Below, one piece after another: positions 17,123 to 26,981 of a stretch of 64,000 nt of DNA. The translations under genes and the position numbers were made by a program. The stretch is from Paracoccaceae bacterium (GTDB lineage Bacteria > Pseudomonadota > Alphaproteobacteria > Rhodobacterales > Rhodobacteraceae), in assembly GCA_021296235.1 (NCBI GenBank), contig JAGWAS010000011.1:40176-104175 (forward strand). Direction: 5' to 3'. The notes under the pieces were generated by a model that saw nothing but the letters and a program-made list of their open reading frames with translations, did no database searches and was not told the origin of the DNA. The stretch's first letter is position 1; every line of letters begins with the position of its first letter.

Positions 17123-18343
17123 TCAAAGCGGTTTGCCGGAAATCAGCCTTGGTTGCATACCGGACATCCCCGCAGCCTCCCGGATCAGTGCCCGCCTCAG
17201 CCATGGCATGCCGTCGACGATACCCATCCCAAGGCTGCGCGCCGCCCGAAGCATGCCGTTGTCGCTGGAATAAATCCAGTTGAAGAAATCAGTTGCAGCT
17301 GCAAGGGATGCAGCGTCAATGCGTCGCCATTCCTGGTAGCGACGCAGCACATTGATGCTGCCGAAATCCTCTCCGCGCCGATGCGCCAAAACGATGATCT
17401 CGGTCAGCGCGGCAACATCCCGCAGCCCGAGATTTAGCCCCTGACCGGCGAGCGGATGCAGCCCATGCGCCGATTCGCCGACAAGTGTTGCCCGCGGTGC
17501 AGCGGTCCTTTCCGCCAACGAAAGGGAAAGCGGCCAGACAAATCGATCTCCGGCAAGCCGAAGCGCGCCAAGAAAATCTCCGAATCTGGGTCTGAGTTCG
17601 TGCATGAATTCCTCCTCCGGGAGGGACACAAGCCTGGATGCTTCGGAAGTGGATTCCGTCCACACGATTGACGACAGGGAACCGGGCATGGGCAGGATCG
17701 CAATCGGACCCGGAGGCATGAAGAACTGGTGCGCCGTTCCGCAATGCGGCCGTTCATGCGCAACAGCGCAGACAATTGCGGATTGCCCGTAATCTTTCTC
17801 GATTCGTGGTGGATCGATCCATCTTGCCACAGGGCCATTGCGGCCGTCGCAGCCGGCGACGGCGGTGGAAGAATATTCTTGTCCGGACGAAAGTGACAGG
17901 ATCGCCTTCGACGATTCAATGCGGCATTTGGAGACAACCGATGGCGAGAATCGGACAATTCCCGGTTCGACTGCAGCAAGTTCGATCAATCCTTCAAGCA
18001 GGTAACGTCCCTCAATCATGCATCCAAACGAGTCCGTCTGGATTTCGCCGGCGTCAAGGTTCAGCGCGATGGGGCCGGCTCCCTCCCCCGCCCGCCCATC
18101 CGAAATGTGCACCGAGGTGATTTTCTGACCGCGGTCGCGCAGCAAATCGGCAAGTCCAATTGACTTGAGAAGGCTGCACGAGGACAGGGACAGGGCAAAG
18201 GCCCTGCCATCAACTCCGGATTTTTTCGGTGTGGCGGAAGGCATCCTGTCAAAAAGCAGAACCGACAACCCTTCCCGCGCCAGCGTCAATGCCAGTGAGG
18301 TTCCGACGATGCCTCCTCCGCTGATCGCTATGTCACCATCCAT
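17123..18343 (-). CDS. UbiH/UbiF/COQ6-family FAD-dependent monooxygenase
   Basis: This 406-residue flavoprotein hydroxylase has an N-terminal GGGIVGTS dinucleotide motif at about residues 8-15. The second FAD motif GESAHGLHPLAGQGLNLGLRD (near 280) shows the expected HP and GQG. The family hydroxylates the ubiquinone ring. Which position it modifies cannot be decided from sequence, so no symbol is given. The frame is open to 18436; ATG 18343 was chosen because the FAD fold starts immediately after it. It is convergent with the Trm112 gene and 19 bases downstream of the TPR gene. Confidence 0.88.
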   Translation of the reverse strand: MDGDIAISGGGIVGTSLALTLAREGLSVLLFDRMPSATPKKSGVDGRAFALSLSSCSLLKSIGLADLLRDRGQKITSVHISDGRAGEGAGPIALNLDAGEIQTDSFGCMIEGRYLLEGLIELAAVEPGIVRFSPSVVSKCRIESSKAILSLSSGQEYSSTAVAGCDGRNGPVARWIDPPRIEKDYGQSAIVCAVAHERPHCGTAHQFFMPPGPIAILPMPGSLSSIVWTESTSEASRLVSLPEEEFMHELRPRFGDFLGALRLAGDRFVWPLSLSLAERTAAPRATLVGESAHGLHPLAGQGLNLGLRDVAALTEIIVLAHRRGEDFGSINVLRRYQEWRRIDAASLAAATDFFNWIYSSDNGMLRAARSLGMGIVDGMPWLRRALIREAAGMSGMQPRLISGKPL

Positions 18344-18362
18344 GACACCCCCGGATTTGGCT

Positions 18363-20036
18363 TCAATCCACTGCCGACAACCTGCAGAAGCAGGATGACG
18401 TGATGGGTGTGTCTGCGCGTGCGCGGGCGAGCACAAGTCGTTGCTCGATCTGTTTCGCCATGTCGCTGTGCCCCAACCTGGTCAGGCACTCATGGTATCC
18501 CGCGAGGCTCCAGATGTTGTCGGGATGTTGACAGGGCCGACTCAATTTTGTGTTGAGACCGAGATCGGTTCGGTATACTTCGCATGCCTCCTCAAGCCGC
18601 CCTCGCTCAATCAGCAGCGCCCCCAGTGCATGTCGGACCGGCTGCATCCAACCCCATGGTTCGTCGTAGGGCAGGTTATCTTCCATCTCGATCGCCCTTC
18701 GAAGCTCGGTGAAGGCCCTCTCGAATGATCCCTCCCGGTACAGGATCTCCCCCAACATCATCGCCTTGGCGATTGCAAGGATGTCCAGACAGGAATTGTT
18801 GAACAGACAGCGGCTTTCTGGCACAAATCTGACTGCATCCTCGAATGCTTCCGCTTCCCTGCGGGCAGCTTGAGAGTTGCTGAGGGAGGCATATGCAACT
18901 GTGCGCGCATAGAGCATCATTGCATTGGTGACACAATAAAGGTCGGTGTTTTCCGGAAGCGGCTGCTGCAGAATTTCCTGCCATCTTCCGAACCGGATCA
19001 ACACATGTTGCTTGATCGGGATGAAAGCTTCGACCCAGTCTGCCATCGGTGGTGATTCCACGGCAAGCAACTCCTCCGGAAGCGTGGAAATCAGTTCCTC
19101 ACTGGCGTTGATCGCCGTACGGCATTGACCCAAGAACATTGCTCCGTAGGCCTTGAAGTGGAGGTTGTGGCAGCGGTAGAGTGTGTAGAAGTTAAGTGCG
19201 CCTTTCTTTTCAAGATAGCGCCGGTCTGCCCTGACCGCTTCATTGTTCGATCTGACGACATTGACATAGTCGCCGCAGATTGAGTCGATATGGGTCGCCA
19301 TATGCTGCAGGTGGCCGGAATCCGGAACCAGTCCCCTGAGGCTGTCGGCCGCATCCAGGGCCAATTCCGGGGTTTGGGACATTTCCATGAGATGTATGTA
19401 CATGTGCAGGATGCCGGGATGCGGACTGTTTCCGCTTTCGGCGAGGCGGTTGGCTGCCTTTTCCAGTACATCGCGTGCCTCCAGCGTGTCTGCGCCGTCG
19501 GCGACTTCTCCGGTTTTGAGGTCCCAGAGAGCCCATGGCGTCCGGTTCATCAACGCCTCGGCGAATAGCGCCTCGATGTCCGTGTCCTCCGGATGTTCCT
19601 GGTGAACCCTGCGCATGGCAGCCGCGTATGCATCATTCCAAGGGGACATGTCGGCGGCCGGTTCCCTTGACGGATACCTGGCCCGCAATGCTTCAATCAG
19701 GTCGATCTCGGCATTCGTGCACCCACCCGATTTAACGGATGCAATCTTCACGGAATCGTAGGCTTGAGCCAACGAAACTGCCGCATCCCGCTCATCGAAC
19801 GCATCCCAAGGTTTGTTGTAGTTCGGACCGAGCGCATACGAAATGCCCCAATGGGCCATGGCACATTCCGGGTCCGCTTCGGTTGCCCTTCTGAAACAGG
19901 AAACCGCCTCTTCGTGATTAAATCCATAGGTCCAGGCAAGGCCGCGGTCAAACCATGTCTGTGCCTCCTCGACGCCTGTTGTGATTGAGCGTCGAACGGA
20001 CCCCAGATCAAATTCGTAATCCATGTTGCCCATCAT
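18363..20036 (-). CDS. Tetratricopeptide-repeat protein of unknown function
   Basis: This protein of about 557 residues is built from helical TPR-like repeats. The early block RSITTGVEEAQTWFDRGLAW, then NHEEAVSCFRRATEADPECAMAHWGISYALGPNYNKPW, is typical of a family of large TPR proteins found in many phyla with no assigned function. There is no signal peptide or membrane segment. Starts at 20036, 20033 and 20024 are possible; the frame is open to 20135. It is divergent from the amidase gene and upstream of the UbiH-type gene. Confidence 0.8.
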   Translation of the reverse strand: MMGNMDYEFDLGSVRRSITTGVEEAQTWFDRGLAWTYGFNHEEAVSCFRRATEADPECAMAHWGISYALGPNYNKPWDAFDERDAAVSLAQAYDSVKIASVKSGGCTNAEIDLIEALRARYPSREPAADMSPWNDAYAAAMRRVHQEHPEDTDIEALFAEALMNRTPWALWDLKTGEVADGADTLEARDVLEKAANRLAESGNSPHPGILHMYIHLMEMSQTPELALDAADSLRGLVPDSGHLQHMATHIDSICGDYVNVVRSNNEAVRADRRYLEKKGALNFYTLYRCHNLHFKAYGAMFLGQCRTAINASEELISTLPEELLAVESPPMADWVEAFIPIKQHVLIRFGRWQEILQQPLPENTDLYCVTNAMMLYARTVAYASLSNSQAARREAEAFEDAVRFVPESRCLFNNSCLDILAIAKAMMLGEILYREGSFERAFTELRRAIEMEDNLPYDEPWGWMQPVRHALGALLIERGRLEEACEVYRTDLGLNTKLSRPCQHPDNIWSLAGYHECLTRLGHSDMAKQIEQRLVLARARADTPITSSCFCRLSAVD

Positions 20037-20264
20037 CGAATCATGCGGATCCGGCGAACCATTGCCGCTGTTTGAAATCGAGTGATTTTTGAATGGATGG
20101 AAGATTGGTTGCAAGAGGGAATTCAGTTTGCCCATTCTTGGGACGGATCACCCTGATTTGATTGCCCGCCAGTGCAGACTTGAGTCGCCGGTCCGGCAAT
20201 TTCGGGATTGTCGGGCATCAATTCGTTCCGTACCAGATCGCAATATGGACAAGGGGACCAAGGC

Positions 20265-21596
20265 ATGAACGAGATTTGGACTGGAATGGGTGCCTGCCGG
20301 CTGGGAAGACTGATCGGCCAGGGTGAAGTCAACCCGATTGAGCTTCTTGAGTCGTTCCTGGAGGGTATCGGGAATTTCCCGGAAGCCGACGAAATCTATG
20401 TGCGGGTAACGGCGGATCGTGCATATGCCGAGGCGGAGGCGGCGGCGCGCCGCGCCGCTGCGGGGCGCCGAATTTCGATACTGGACGGCGTCCCGATCTC
20501 ATGGAAGGACCTGTTCGATACCGCGGGCATCGGCACCGAGGCCGGCTCGCTGCTTCTCAAGGGAAGAACCCCGGCTCGGGACGCAGAGGTGTTGCAACGC
20601 GCCTCGGCACTCGGACTGGTTTGCCTTGGCAAAACGCATCTCAGCGAACTGGCCTTTTCCGGCTTGGGTTTGAATCCCATGGCCGGAACCCCGCATTGCG
20701 TGAACGACCGAAATGCGGTTGCCGGCGGGTCGTCCTCCGGTGCCGCTGCATCGGTTGCATTCGATCTGGCGGCTGCGGCTATCGGTTCGGACACCGGCGG
20801 GTCGGTTCGGGTTCCAGCGGCCTTCAATGATCTCGTTGGGTTGAAAACCACGTCAGGGCTGCTTCCCCTGACGGGGGTTGTGCCGCTCTGCAGGCGGTTT
20901 GACACTGTTGGGCCAATTGCCCGGAACGTTGAGGATGCAGGCGCGGTTCTGGCCGCCCTGTGCGGAAACGGCCAAATGCCGGATCTTGCGGGAAGCCGGA
21001 TCGACAGATTGAGCTTCCTGGTGCTGGAAAATGCACTGGAAGGGGTTCGAGACAGGCCAATGCAGGGTTTCAAAAGGGCGGTGGATTTGATCCGCGGCGC
21101 AGGTGCCAAAGTTGAAGAACGATCGGTTGGCGCAATCGCTGAGGCTTGGCCCCTGTCCGCGTGCCTCTACTGTGTCGAGGCCGCAGGTGAGTGGATTGAT
21201 GTCATCGAGGCCAATCCCGAATTGATGTTCAGTGAAGTCCGCAAGCGGTTCACCGCCGGCTTGGCCTTTTCCGGCACGGAATATGTCAAGGCCTGGAGTC
21301 GGTTGGACGAACTCAGGGAAGAGTACCGGCTGGCGGTTTCCGGATTCGATGCTGTTCTGGCCCCGACATGCCCAATATTGCCACCGAACAGGAAATTGAT
21401 TCTTGAGGACAGCGATCACCACACAACCGAGAATCTGCTGGCGCTGCGCAATACCCGCATCGCCAATCTGATGGAGGTTCCTGCACTGACCCTGCCAACA
21501 GGATTGCCATCGACTGGAATTATGCTGCTTGGGCGTCCGTTTGACGAAGCAGGTATCCTGAAGACGGGATTGGAGGTTGAAAAGGCCTTGGGATAA
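20265..21596 (+). CDS. Amidase signature family protein
   Basis: This 443-residue amidase shows the Ser-cisSer-Lys triad: Lys in PISWKDLFD, cis-Ser in GGSSSGAAASVA and nucleophile Ser in GSDTGGSVRVPAA. Length fits small amidases and GatA relatives, but without gatB or gatC nearby a transamidase role is unlikely. Substrates are probably small amides. The ATG at 20265 follows AAGGGGACC; the frame opens earlier at 20208. It is co-oriented with the aminotransferase gene. Confidence 0.87.
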   Translation: MNEIWTGMGACRLGRLIGQGEVNPIELLESFLEGIGNFPEADEIYVRVTADRAYAEAEAAARRAAAGRRISILDGVPISWKDLFDTAGIGTEAGSLLLKGRTPARDAEVLQRASALGLVCLGKTHLSELAFSGLGLNPMAGTPHCVNDRNAVAGGSSSGAAASVAFDLAAAAIGSDTGGSVRVPAAFNDLVGLKTTSGLLPLTGVVPLCRRFDTVGPIARNVEDAGAVLAALCGNGQMPDLAGSRIDRLSFLVLENALEGVRDRPMQGFKRAVDLIRGAGAKVEERSVGAIAEAWPLSACLYCVEAAGEWIDVIEANPELMFSEVRKRFTAGLAFSGTEYVKAWSRLDELREEYRLAVSGFDAVLAPTCPILPPNRKLILEDSDHHTTENLLALRNTRIANLMEVPALTLPTGLPSTGIMLLGRPFDEAGILKTGLEVEKALG

Positions 21597-21683
21597 GGCA
21601 GCCAATTCACGGAAGTTGCACAGTCCGGACCGGTTTCGGGGAAACTGCATTCGTGAGACTTTACCTGCCGGAGGAATTTTTAT

Positions 21684-21692
21684 ATGCTGTGA
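21684..21692 (+). other. Two-codon ORF (ATG-CTG-TGA) with a strong ribosome site
   Basis: GGAGGA (21670-21675) stands 8 bases before ATG 21684, which is followed by CTG and TGA. This ATG is in frame with the aminotransferase start 48 bases downstream. It may be a start-stop leader or a decayed earlier start. Confidence 0.35.
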
Positions 21693-21731
21693 GCGAACGG
21701 GGCGAAACGATCCCGATTTTTGAGGCAGAAC

Positions 21732-22931
21732 ATGAGTTTCCCAGAGCGGTTTTCAGTGCTGCCGGAATATCCGTTCGCGCGACTGAACGGATTATTGCGG
21801 AAGAGACGGCCCGGAGGTGAGGTCATTGACCTTTCTGTCGGTAATCCGCGACACGCGTTTCCCGACTGGATTTCCGAGGCGATAGCCGATGAAAGTGCCG
21901 GGCTTGGGACCTATCCCCCCACCATGGGAACCCCGGAACTGTTGTGTGCAATATCCGGATGGATTGAACGGCGCTATTCGGTTGACGTAAATCCCGATCG
22001 GGAAATTTTGATACTCAATGGAACAAGAGAGGGGCTTTTCAACGCGTGTCTCTGGCTTGTTCCCGAATCTGAAAATGGTCAGGTTCCGTGCGTTCTCATT
22101 CCCAATCCGTTCTACCAGGTTTATGCCGGCGGTGTCGTTGCTGCGGGAGCAGAACCGGTCTACGTGCCGGCGGTGAAGGAAACGGGATACCTGCCCGACT
22201 ATGCATCGCTGTCGCAGGACATTCTTGACCGCACATCACTTGCCTTTTTGTGTTCTCCCTCGAATCCGCAGGGCGCAGTCGCGTCAGCGGAGTATTTGGC
22301 GCAGCTTTTGAGCCTGGCCGAGCATCACGGTTTTCGAATTCTTGCCGACGAGTGCTATTCGGAGATTTACCGAACCGTTCCACCGCCGGGAATTCTCGAA
22401 GTCGCTGCGGCGCACAAGGTCAAACGCGAAAGTGTTGTGGCGTTTCATTCGTTGTCCAAGCGGTCGAACCTTCCCGGTCTGCGATCGGGGTTTCTGGTGT
22501 CCGGCCGCAAAACCGTGAAGTGGATGAAGACACTGCGGGAATACTCGGCACCGTCAATGCCGGGACCATTGCAGAAGGCGTCGGCCCTGGCATGGGGTGA
22601 CGAATTGCATGTTGAAGAGAACAGGCTGCGATACTGCCGGAAATTTGATGTTGCGGACCGGATTTTCGGAGATTTGGAGGGATACCGCAGCCCCGAGGGC
22701 GGTTTCTTTCTCTGGTTGAGTGTCGGCAACGGCGAGTCGGCGGCACTGAAACTATGGTCCGATTACGGCGTTCGCGTCCTCCCCGGTGAGTATCTTGGTC
22801 GGGAGGTAAACGGAAGTAATCCCGGTCGAGGTTACATCCGGGTTGCACTCGTTGCCGACGAACCCGAACTGGAAGCGGGCCTCGGGAAAATTAGGAAATT
22901 CATAGGCGAACAAGGAGCAGTTGTGTCATGA
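21732..22931 (+). CDS. PLP-dependent class I aminotransferase (DapC-like)
   Basis: This 399-residue fold-type-I aminotransferase resembles succinyldiaminopimelate aminotransferases of alphaproteobacteria. Visible landmarks are DLSVGNPRHAFPDW, NGTREGLF, CSPSNPQGAVAS, ADECYSEIY and the PLP-lysine segment HSLSKRSNLPGLRSGF. It would make N-succinyl-LL-diaminopimelate for lysine and peptidoglycan synthesis. The exact substrate is inferred, and related enzymes use other amino acids. The ATG at 21732 follows TGAGG by 6 bases. It overlaps the ftsK start (ATGA). Confidence 0.82.
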   Translation: MSFPERFSVLPEYPFARLNGLLRKRRPGGEVIDLSVGNPRHAFPDWISEAIADESAGLGTYPPTMGTPELLCAISGWIERRYSVDVNPDREILILNGTREGLFNACLWLVPESENGQVPCVLIPNPFYQVYAGGVVAAGAEPVYVPAVKETGYLPDYASLSQDILDRTSLAFLCSPSNPQGAVASAEYLAQLLSLAEHHGFRILADECYSEIYRTVPPPGILEVAAAHKVKRESVVAFHSLSKRSNLPGLRSGFLVSGRKTVKWMKTLREYSAPSMPGPLQKASALAWGDELHVEENRLRYCRKFDVADRIFGDLEGYRSPEGGFFLWLSVGNGESAALKLWSDYGVRVLPGEYLGREVNGSNPGRGYIRVALVADEPELEAGLGKIRKFIGEQGAVVS

Positions 22932-25516
22932 CGTATGAGGCAAGACAACGCAGCCCGTTGGTTGACAGTCATTCGCGAACCATAATCGAACAACGAAGCA
23001 AGGAGGTCCTGGGGGTCGCAATGCTGGCCGCAAGTGTTGCCGCCGCAGCCATGTTGGGAACCTATTCGGCAACGGACCCCGGTCTTTTCACTGCCAACGA
23101 CAATCCCATCCAGAATCTTCTGGGTGAAACCGGAGCCGCCATCGCCAGCCCGCTCATGCTGGTTATTGGTCTCAGTTCTTGGGGTTTTGTGGTGTTTCTC
23201 GCCGTTTGGGCCTTTCGTTTCATGTCGCATTCCGGTGATGACCGATTCCTGAGCAGGCTGGTTTTCCTGCCGTTTCTTATTGTTGCATTGACGATTCATC
23301 TGACTTGCCTCACGCCGCATGAGAATTGGCCTCACGAATTCGGGGTCGGCGGGATGTTCGGTGAAACCGCTCTCGGCATCATAGTTTACTCCTGGCCGTC
23401 CGGCGTTCAGCAGGGGGAGGCGTTGTCGGCCTACATTTCGGCAGCGGCGGTTGCCCTGTTTGCGTTCCTGGCCCTGGGCGTGACACTTGAGGAGTTGGCG
23501 AGCTTGCCGCGCTCCCTTTCCAAACAGGGCCGGATGGCCGGGAGAATTGCATCGGCCGCCAAGGCGCAGCAGCCGACTGGCGAATCCCTGCCGGGATCGG
23601 TTCTCGGTGCCTTCTCGCGGTTGCGGGTGGATCGAAAAAGCGCCTCCGAGGCGGCCGAACAGGCTGCGGAAGCTGTCGCTGTGCATCGTCAGGATGAATC
23701 CGGGGATGACGTGGCGAGCGATCCCGAGTCCGGCGGAAACACCCGCGGAATTTGGCGTTTTCCTGCATTCACGGGCCGAGTACGCAAAATTGAATTGGAA
23801 ATGTTCAACAAAGATCGCAGTCCAAAGACTGTCAGGGGAGTTTCCGAGCCGCCGATAACCCGGAACGAGGAAGTTCAGAACAGGGATGTGGCTGTGGATC
23901 ACGATGCGACGGCAATTTCTCCGCCCCCCGCACGCAAACGGGCCGCCCCCAAACAAAAGCCGAAAGTGCGGCCGGTCCGCCAGCAGGCTGCGGAGGACAC
24001 CGCAGCCGGTGCCTACATTCAGCCGCCGATTACGCTGCTGCAGCCGCCGCCCGAAACGCGCCTTGAGCAGGTCGGATACAGTGTGCTGCAAGACAATGCC
24101 GCCCGGCTGAGGGCAGTGCTGGAGGATTATGGCGTCAACGGCACAATTGATGCCGTCCGTCCGGGTCCGGTGGTAACACTTTATGAACTGTTGCCGGAAC
24201 CGGGGCTCAAGGCAAGCCGGGTCATGGGGCTCTCAGATGACATTGCCCGCAACATGTCGGCAATCTCCGCCCGAATTTCCACGGTTCCGGGAAAGCAGAT
24301 CATCGGAATTGAACTTCCGAACCAGCACAGGGAGACCGTCTATCTGCGCGAACTGCTCGCCGACTCGAGTTTCACGGATTCGAACCATGACCTGCCGATT
24401 GCGCTGGGCAAGGACATTGGCGGGCAACCGAGAATCGTTGATATGGCCTCCATGCCGCACCTGCTTATCGCCGGAACGACGGGATCGGGAAAATCGGTTG
24501 CCATCAACACCATGATACTGAGCCTGCTCTACCGGCAGTCCCCCGAGGATTGCCGAATGATCATGATCGACCCGAAGATGCTTGAACTGAGTGTCTATGA
24601 CGGTATTCCGCACTTGATGTCACCGGTGGTAACCGACCCGAAACAGGCGGTCTTTGTCCTGAAATGGGTCGTTGCGGAGATGGAAAGCCGTTACCGAAAG
24701 ATGTCAAAGATGGGTGTGCGCAAGCTGAGCACCTACAATGAGCGGGTGCGTGAAGCCATTGCGAACGGCCAGAAATTCACCCGGAGGGTTCAAACCGGAT
24801 TCGATGACACCACCGGAGAGCCGGTTTATGTCGAAGAGGTCAATGAACCCGAAACCATGCCATACATCGTGATCGTCGTCGACGAAATGGCGGATCTCAT
24901 GATGGCCGCGGGCAAGGAGATTGAGGCGTGCATCCAGAGGTTGGCACAGATGGCCAGGGCCTCGGGAATCCATGTGGTCCTGGCCACACAGCGCCCGTCA
25001 GTCGATGTCATTACCGGTACGATCAAGGCCAACATACCGACAAGGGCATCCTTTCAGGTCGCTTCCAAGATCGACAGCCGCACCGTCCTGGGCGAGCAGG
25101 GTGCCGAGCAACTGCTCGGAAGTGGCGACATGCTGATGATGGAGGGTGGCAGCAAGATCACTCGCGTGCATGGTCCGTTCGTTGACGATTCCGAGGTCGA
25201 ACACATCGTGAGCCACCTCAAGGAGCAGGGTCCGCCGGATTATCATCCTGAAATCATTAATGGCCCCGACGAGGCCAGGGAAAACAGCATTGATCTGGTG
25301 TTGGGACTTGCCGGAAACTCTTCCTCTGAGGACCAGCAGTATGATATGGCGGTGCAAATCATCAGAAAAGATCGCAAATGCTCGACCTCATATGTGCAGA
25401 GGAAGCTGGGAATCGGCTACAACAAGGCAGCCCGCCTCGTCGAGAGAATGGAGGAGGAGGGGTTGGTAAGTGCTCCCAATCATGTGGGCAAACGGGATAT
25501 CCTCGTTCCCGAATAG
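22928..25516 (+). CDS. ftsK: DNA translocase FtsK
   Basis: This 862-residue septal DNA pump moves chromosome ends through the closing septum. The N-terminus (about 25-200) has four hydrophobic segments. A charged and proline-rich linker follows to about 370. The motor has Walker A GTTGSGKS and Walker B VIVVDEMADLMM, plus the conserved ATQRPSVDVITG. The C-terminal gamma winged helix, which reads orienting sequences, is present (IIRKDRKCSTSYVQRKLGIGYNKAARLVERME). The linker is short compared with E. coli but normal for alphaproteobacteria. It is coupled to the aminotransferase gene upstream and lolA follows directly. Confidence 0.95.
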   Translation: MTYEARQRSPLVDSHSRTIIEQRSKEVLGVAMLAASVAAAAMLGTYSATDPGLFTANDNPIQNLLGETGAAIASPLMLVIGLSSWGFVVFLAVWAFRFMSHSGDDRFLSRLVFLPFLIVALTIHLTCLTPHENWPHEFGVGGMFGETALGIIVYSWPSGVQQGEALSAYISAAAVALFAFLALGVTLEELASLPRSLSKQGRMAGRIASAAKAQQPTGESLPGSVLGAFSRLRVDRKSASEAAEQAAEAVAVHRQDESGDDVASDPESGGNTRGIWRFPAFTGRVRKIELEMFNKDRSPKTVRGVSEPPITRNEEVQNRDVAVDHDATAISPPPARKRAAPKQKPKVRPVRQQAAEDTAAGAYIQPPITLLQPPPETRLEQVGYSVLQDNAARLRAVLEDYGVNGTIDAVRPGPVVTLYELLPEPGLKASRVMGLSDDIARNMSAISARISTVPGKQIIGIELPNQHRETVYLRELLADSSFTDSNHDLPIALGKDIGGQPRIVDMASMPHLLIAGTTGSGKSVAINTMILSLLYRQSPEDCRMIMIDPKMLELSVYDGIPHLMSPVVTDPKQAVFVLKWVVAEMESRYRKMSKMGVRKLSTYNERVREAIANGQKFTRRVQTGFDDTTGEPVYVEEVNEPETMPYIVIVVDEMADLMMAAGKEIEACIQRLAQMARASGIHVVLATQRPSVDVITGTIKANIPTRASFQVASKIDSRTVLGEQGAEQLLGSGDMLMMEGGSKITRVHGPFVDDSEVEHIVSHLKEQGPPDYHPEIINGPDEARENSIDLVLGLAGNSSSEDQQYDMAVQIIRKDRKCSTSYVQRKLGIGYNKAARLVERMEEEGLVSAPNHVGKRDILVPE

Positions 25517-26187
25517 GCGGGCGTTGGGGAACCGGCGCTGCAGGGCTGGCACGTGCGGTTCTGTTCTCGCTTCTGCTCGGCGGGGCGGTGGCGGTTCAGT
25601 CCGGACAAGCCAGCGAGGAAGACACAGCCGAACCTGCCGGGACGAATTCAGTAACGGTTGAATCGCTTTCGGATTACCTGAATGGCCTTTCGACAGCTTG
25701 GGCAAGGTTCACCCAGATCAATTCCGACGGCTCGCTGTCACGGGGAACTCTGGTGGTTAAACGGCCTTGGCGCGCTCGACTTGAATACGATCCGCCGGAC
25801 TCCGGCCTGATTGTCGCCGGCAGCCGGCGGATTGCCATCTTCGATCGGAAGTCAAATTCCGGCCCTGAAATTTATCCGCTTCGCAAAACGCCGCTCCATC
25901 TCCTGTTGAGGGATTCGATCGACCTCACTGATGAGCGATTGTCTGCCAGTTTTACAACCGGTCCGGATCACAGCGAACTCCAACTGAAGAGTCCGTCCGA
26001 GAACGATTCCGGCAGGCTGATCCTGAGTTTCAGAAACCATCCGCTTCAATTGGACGGTTGGACATTTGTCGACGAGTTCGGCAACCGGACACATGTCAAG
26101 TTCGATGCTCTCGGCACCGGAATAGATCCCAGCCCGGCATTGTTCGACATCGAACGCGAAACCAGCCTGCAGGAGAGCAGTCAGTGA
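25513..26187 (+). CDS. lolA: Outer-membrane lipoprotein carrier LolA (start unresolved)
   Basis: The LolA-like body is clear: VESLSDYLNGLSTAWARFTQ, RGTLVVKRPWRARLEYDPPDSGLIVAG and FDRKSN, ending at 26187. The protein carries lipoproteins across the periplasm. A signal peptide core (ARAVLFSLLLGGAVAV) precedes it. The start is a problem: after an ATG at 25378, deep inside ftsK, no ATG, GTG or TTG occurs in frame until a GTG at 25588, which falls inside the signal core. The coordinate given is an ATA overlapping the ftsK stop; CTG at 25546 is another option. A non-standard start, a long overlap or a sequence error are all possible. The gene order after ftsK supports lolA. Confidence 0.8.
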   Translation: MGGRWGTGAAGLARAVLFSLLLGGAVAVQSGQASEEDTAEPAGTNSVTVESLSDYLNGLSTAWARFTQINSDGSLSRGTLVVKRPWRARLEYDPPDSGLIVAGSRRIAIFDRKSNSGPEIYPLRKTPLHLLLRDSIDLTDERLSASFTTGPDHSELQLKSPSENDSGRLILSFRNHPLQLDGWTFVDEFGNRTHVKFDALGTGIDPSPALFDIERETSLQESSQ

Positions 26188-26193
26188 CTGGGG

Positions 26194-26763
26194 TCAAACC
26201 CTGCAGCCTCTGAGTTGCCTTTCGTAGAGCTTGGCTTGACCCGCCACCTTGTCGGCCACATTCACCAGCCAGGATTTCTTCAGATAGCTCCGATTTCCGA
26301 ACCCGGTGTGGCCTTCGTGATACGCCAAATACTGGTTTCGGGCATCCGACTTGCTGATTCCATACTTCTCGGTCGTGATGTCAGTGTACCAACCGATGAA
26401 CTCAACGGAATCCCGGAAGTTGGAACGGCTGGCGCCACTGCGGCCAGTTTTCTGCTTGTACCAGTCCCAAGTTCCGTCAATCACTTGGGCATATCCGTAT
26501 GCGGACGATTGCCTGCCGGTTGGAATGACCTTCAGGAAGTAGGTTCGCGGTGTTTTGGCCCGCTGCTCAAACTTGCTTTCCTGCCATAAGACAGCCATCT
26601 GCACGGATACCGGCAAACCATAGCTTCTTTCCACATTGCGCATATGGATGTGCCATTTTGGTCTTTCCCGGGTGATGGAGCATGCGTCATTCAAATCTGA
26701 CGGTGGACCGAAGTCGACGAAAGAACATCCCGCAAGCAGGATTACCAATAGTAGTTTTCTCAA
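26194..26763 (-). CDS. Lytic transglycosylase (SLT-domain) lipoprotein
   Basis: This 189-residue lipoprotein begins with TLRKLLLVILLAGCSF, where the lipobox LAGC fits acylation. The SLT fold follows: catalytic Glu in LWQESKF, then SAYGYAQVIDGTWDWYK, and YLAYHEGHTGF. It cleaves peptidoglycan glycan strands from the periplasmic face. The frame is open to 26895; TTG at 26763 was chosen because it begins the signal peptide directly. It converges with lolA and diverges from ribA. Confidence 0.87.
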   Translation of the reverse strand: MRKLLLVILLAGCSFVDFGPPSDLNDACSITRERPKWHIHMRNVERSYGLPVSVQMAVLWQESKFEQRAKTPRTYFLKVIPTGRQSSAYGYAQVIDGTWDWYKQKTGRSGASRSNFRDSVEFIGWYTDITTEKYGISKSDARNQYLAYHEGHTGFGNRSYLKKSWLVNVADKVAGQAKLYERQLRGCRV

Positions 26764-26981
26764 CGTAACTGCCCGTTTCGTTGTTGTTGTTTTTTTGCCT
26801 CGAACCAATCCTACAGGAAATCCGGCAATTTCGACAAGCAAAATTTCCTGCTCCCTGATGCTCACCAATTCCGGAACGCCGGGCTGCCCGGCCATGCAGG
26901 CATTCTTTGACGTTGTATGGTGTAAGGTCTAAGTCAATTCGGTAAAGGCACCGTTTCCGGCTCCGCGTGCGAGGAATTGAC

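Noticed and set aside
22832..24091. Long (419 codons) minus-strand open frame opposite the aminotransferase and ftsK genes
   Set aside because: Both sense-strand proteins have full family motifs here. The antisense frame is arginine-rich, without domains, and comes from the codon bias of the sense genes.
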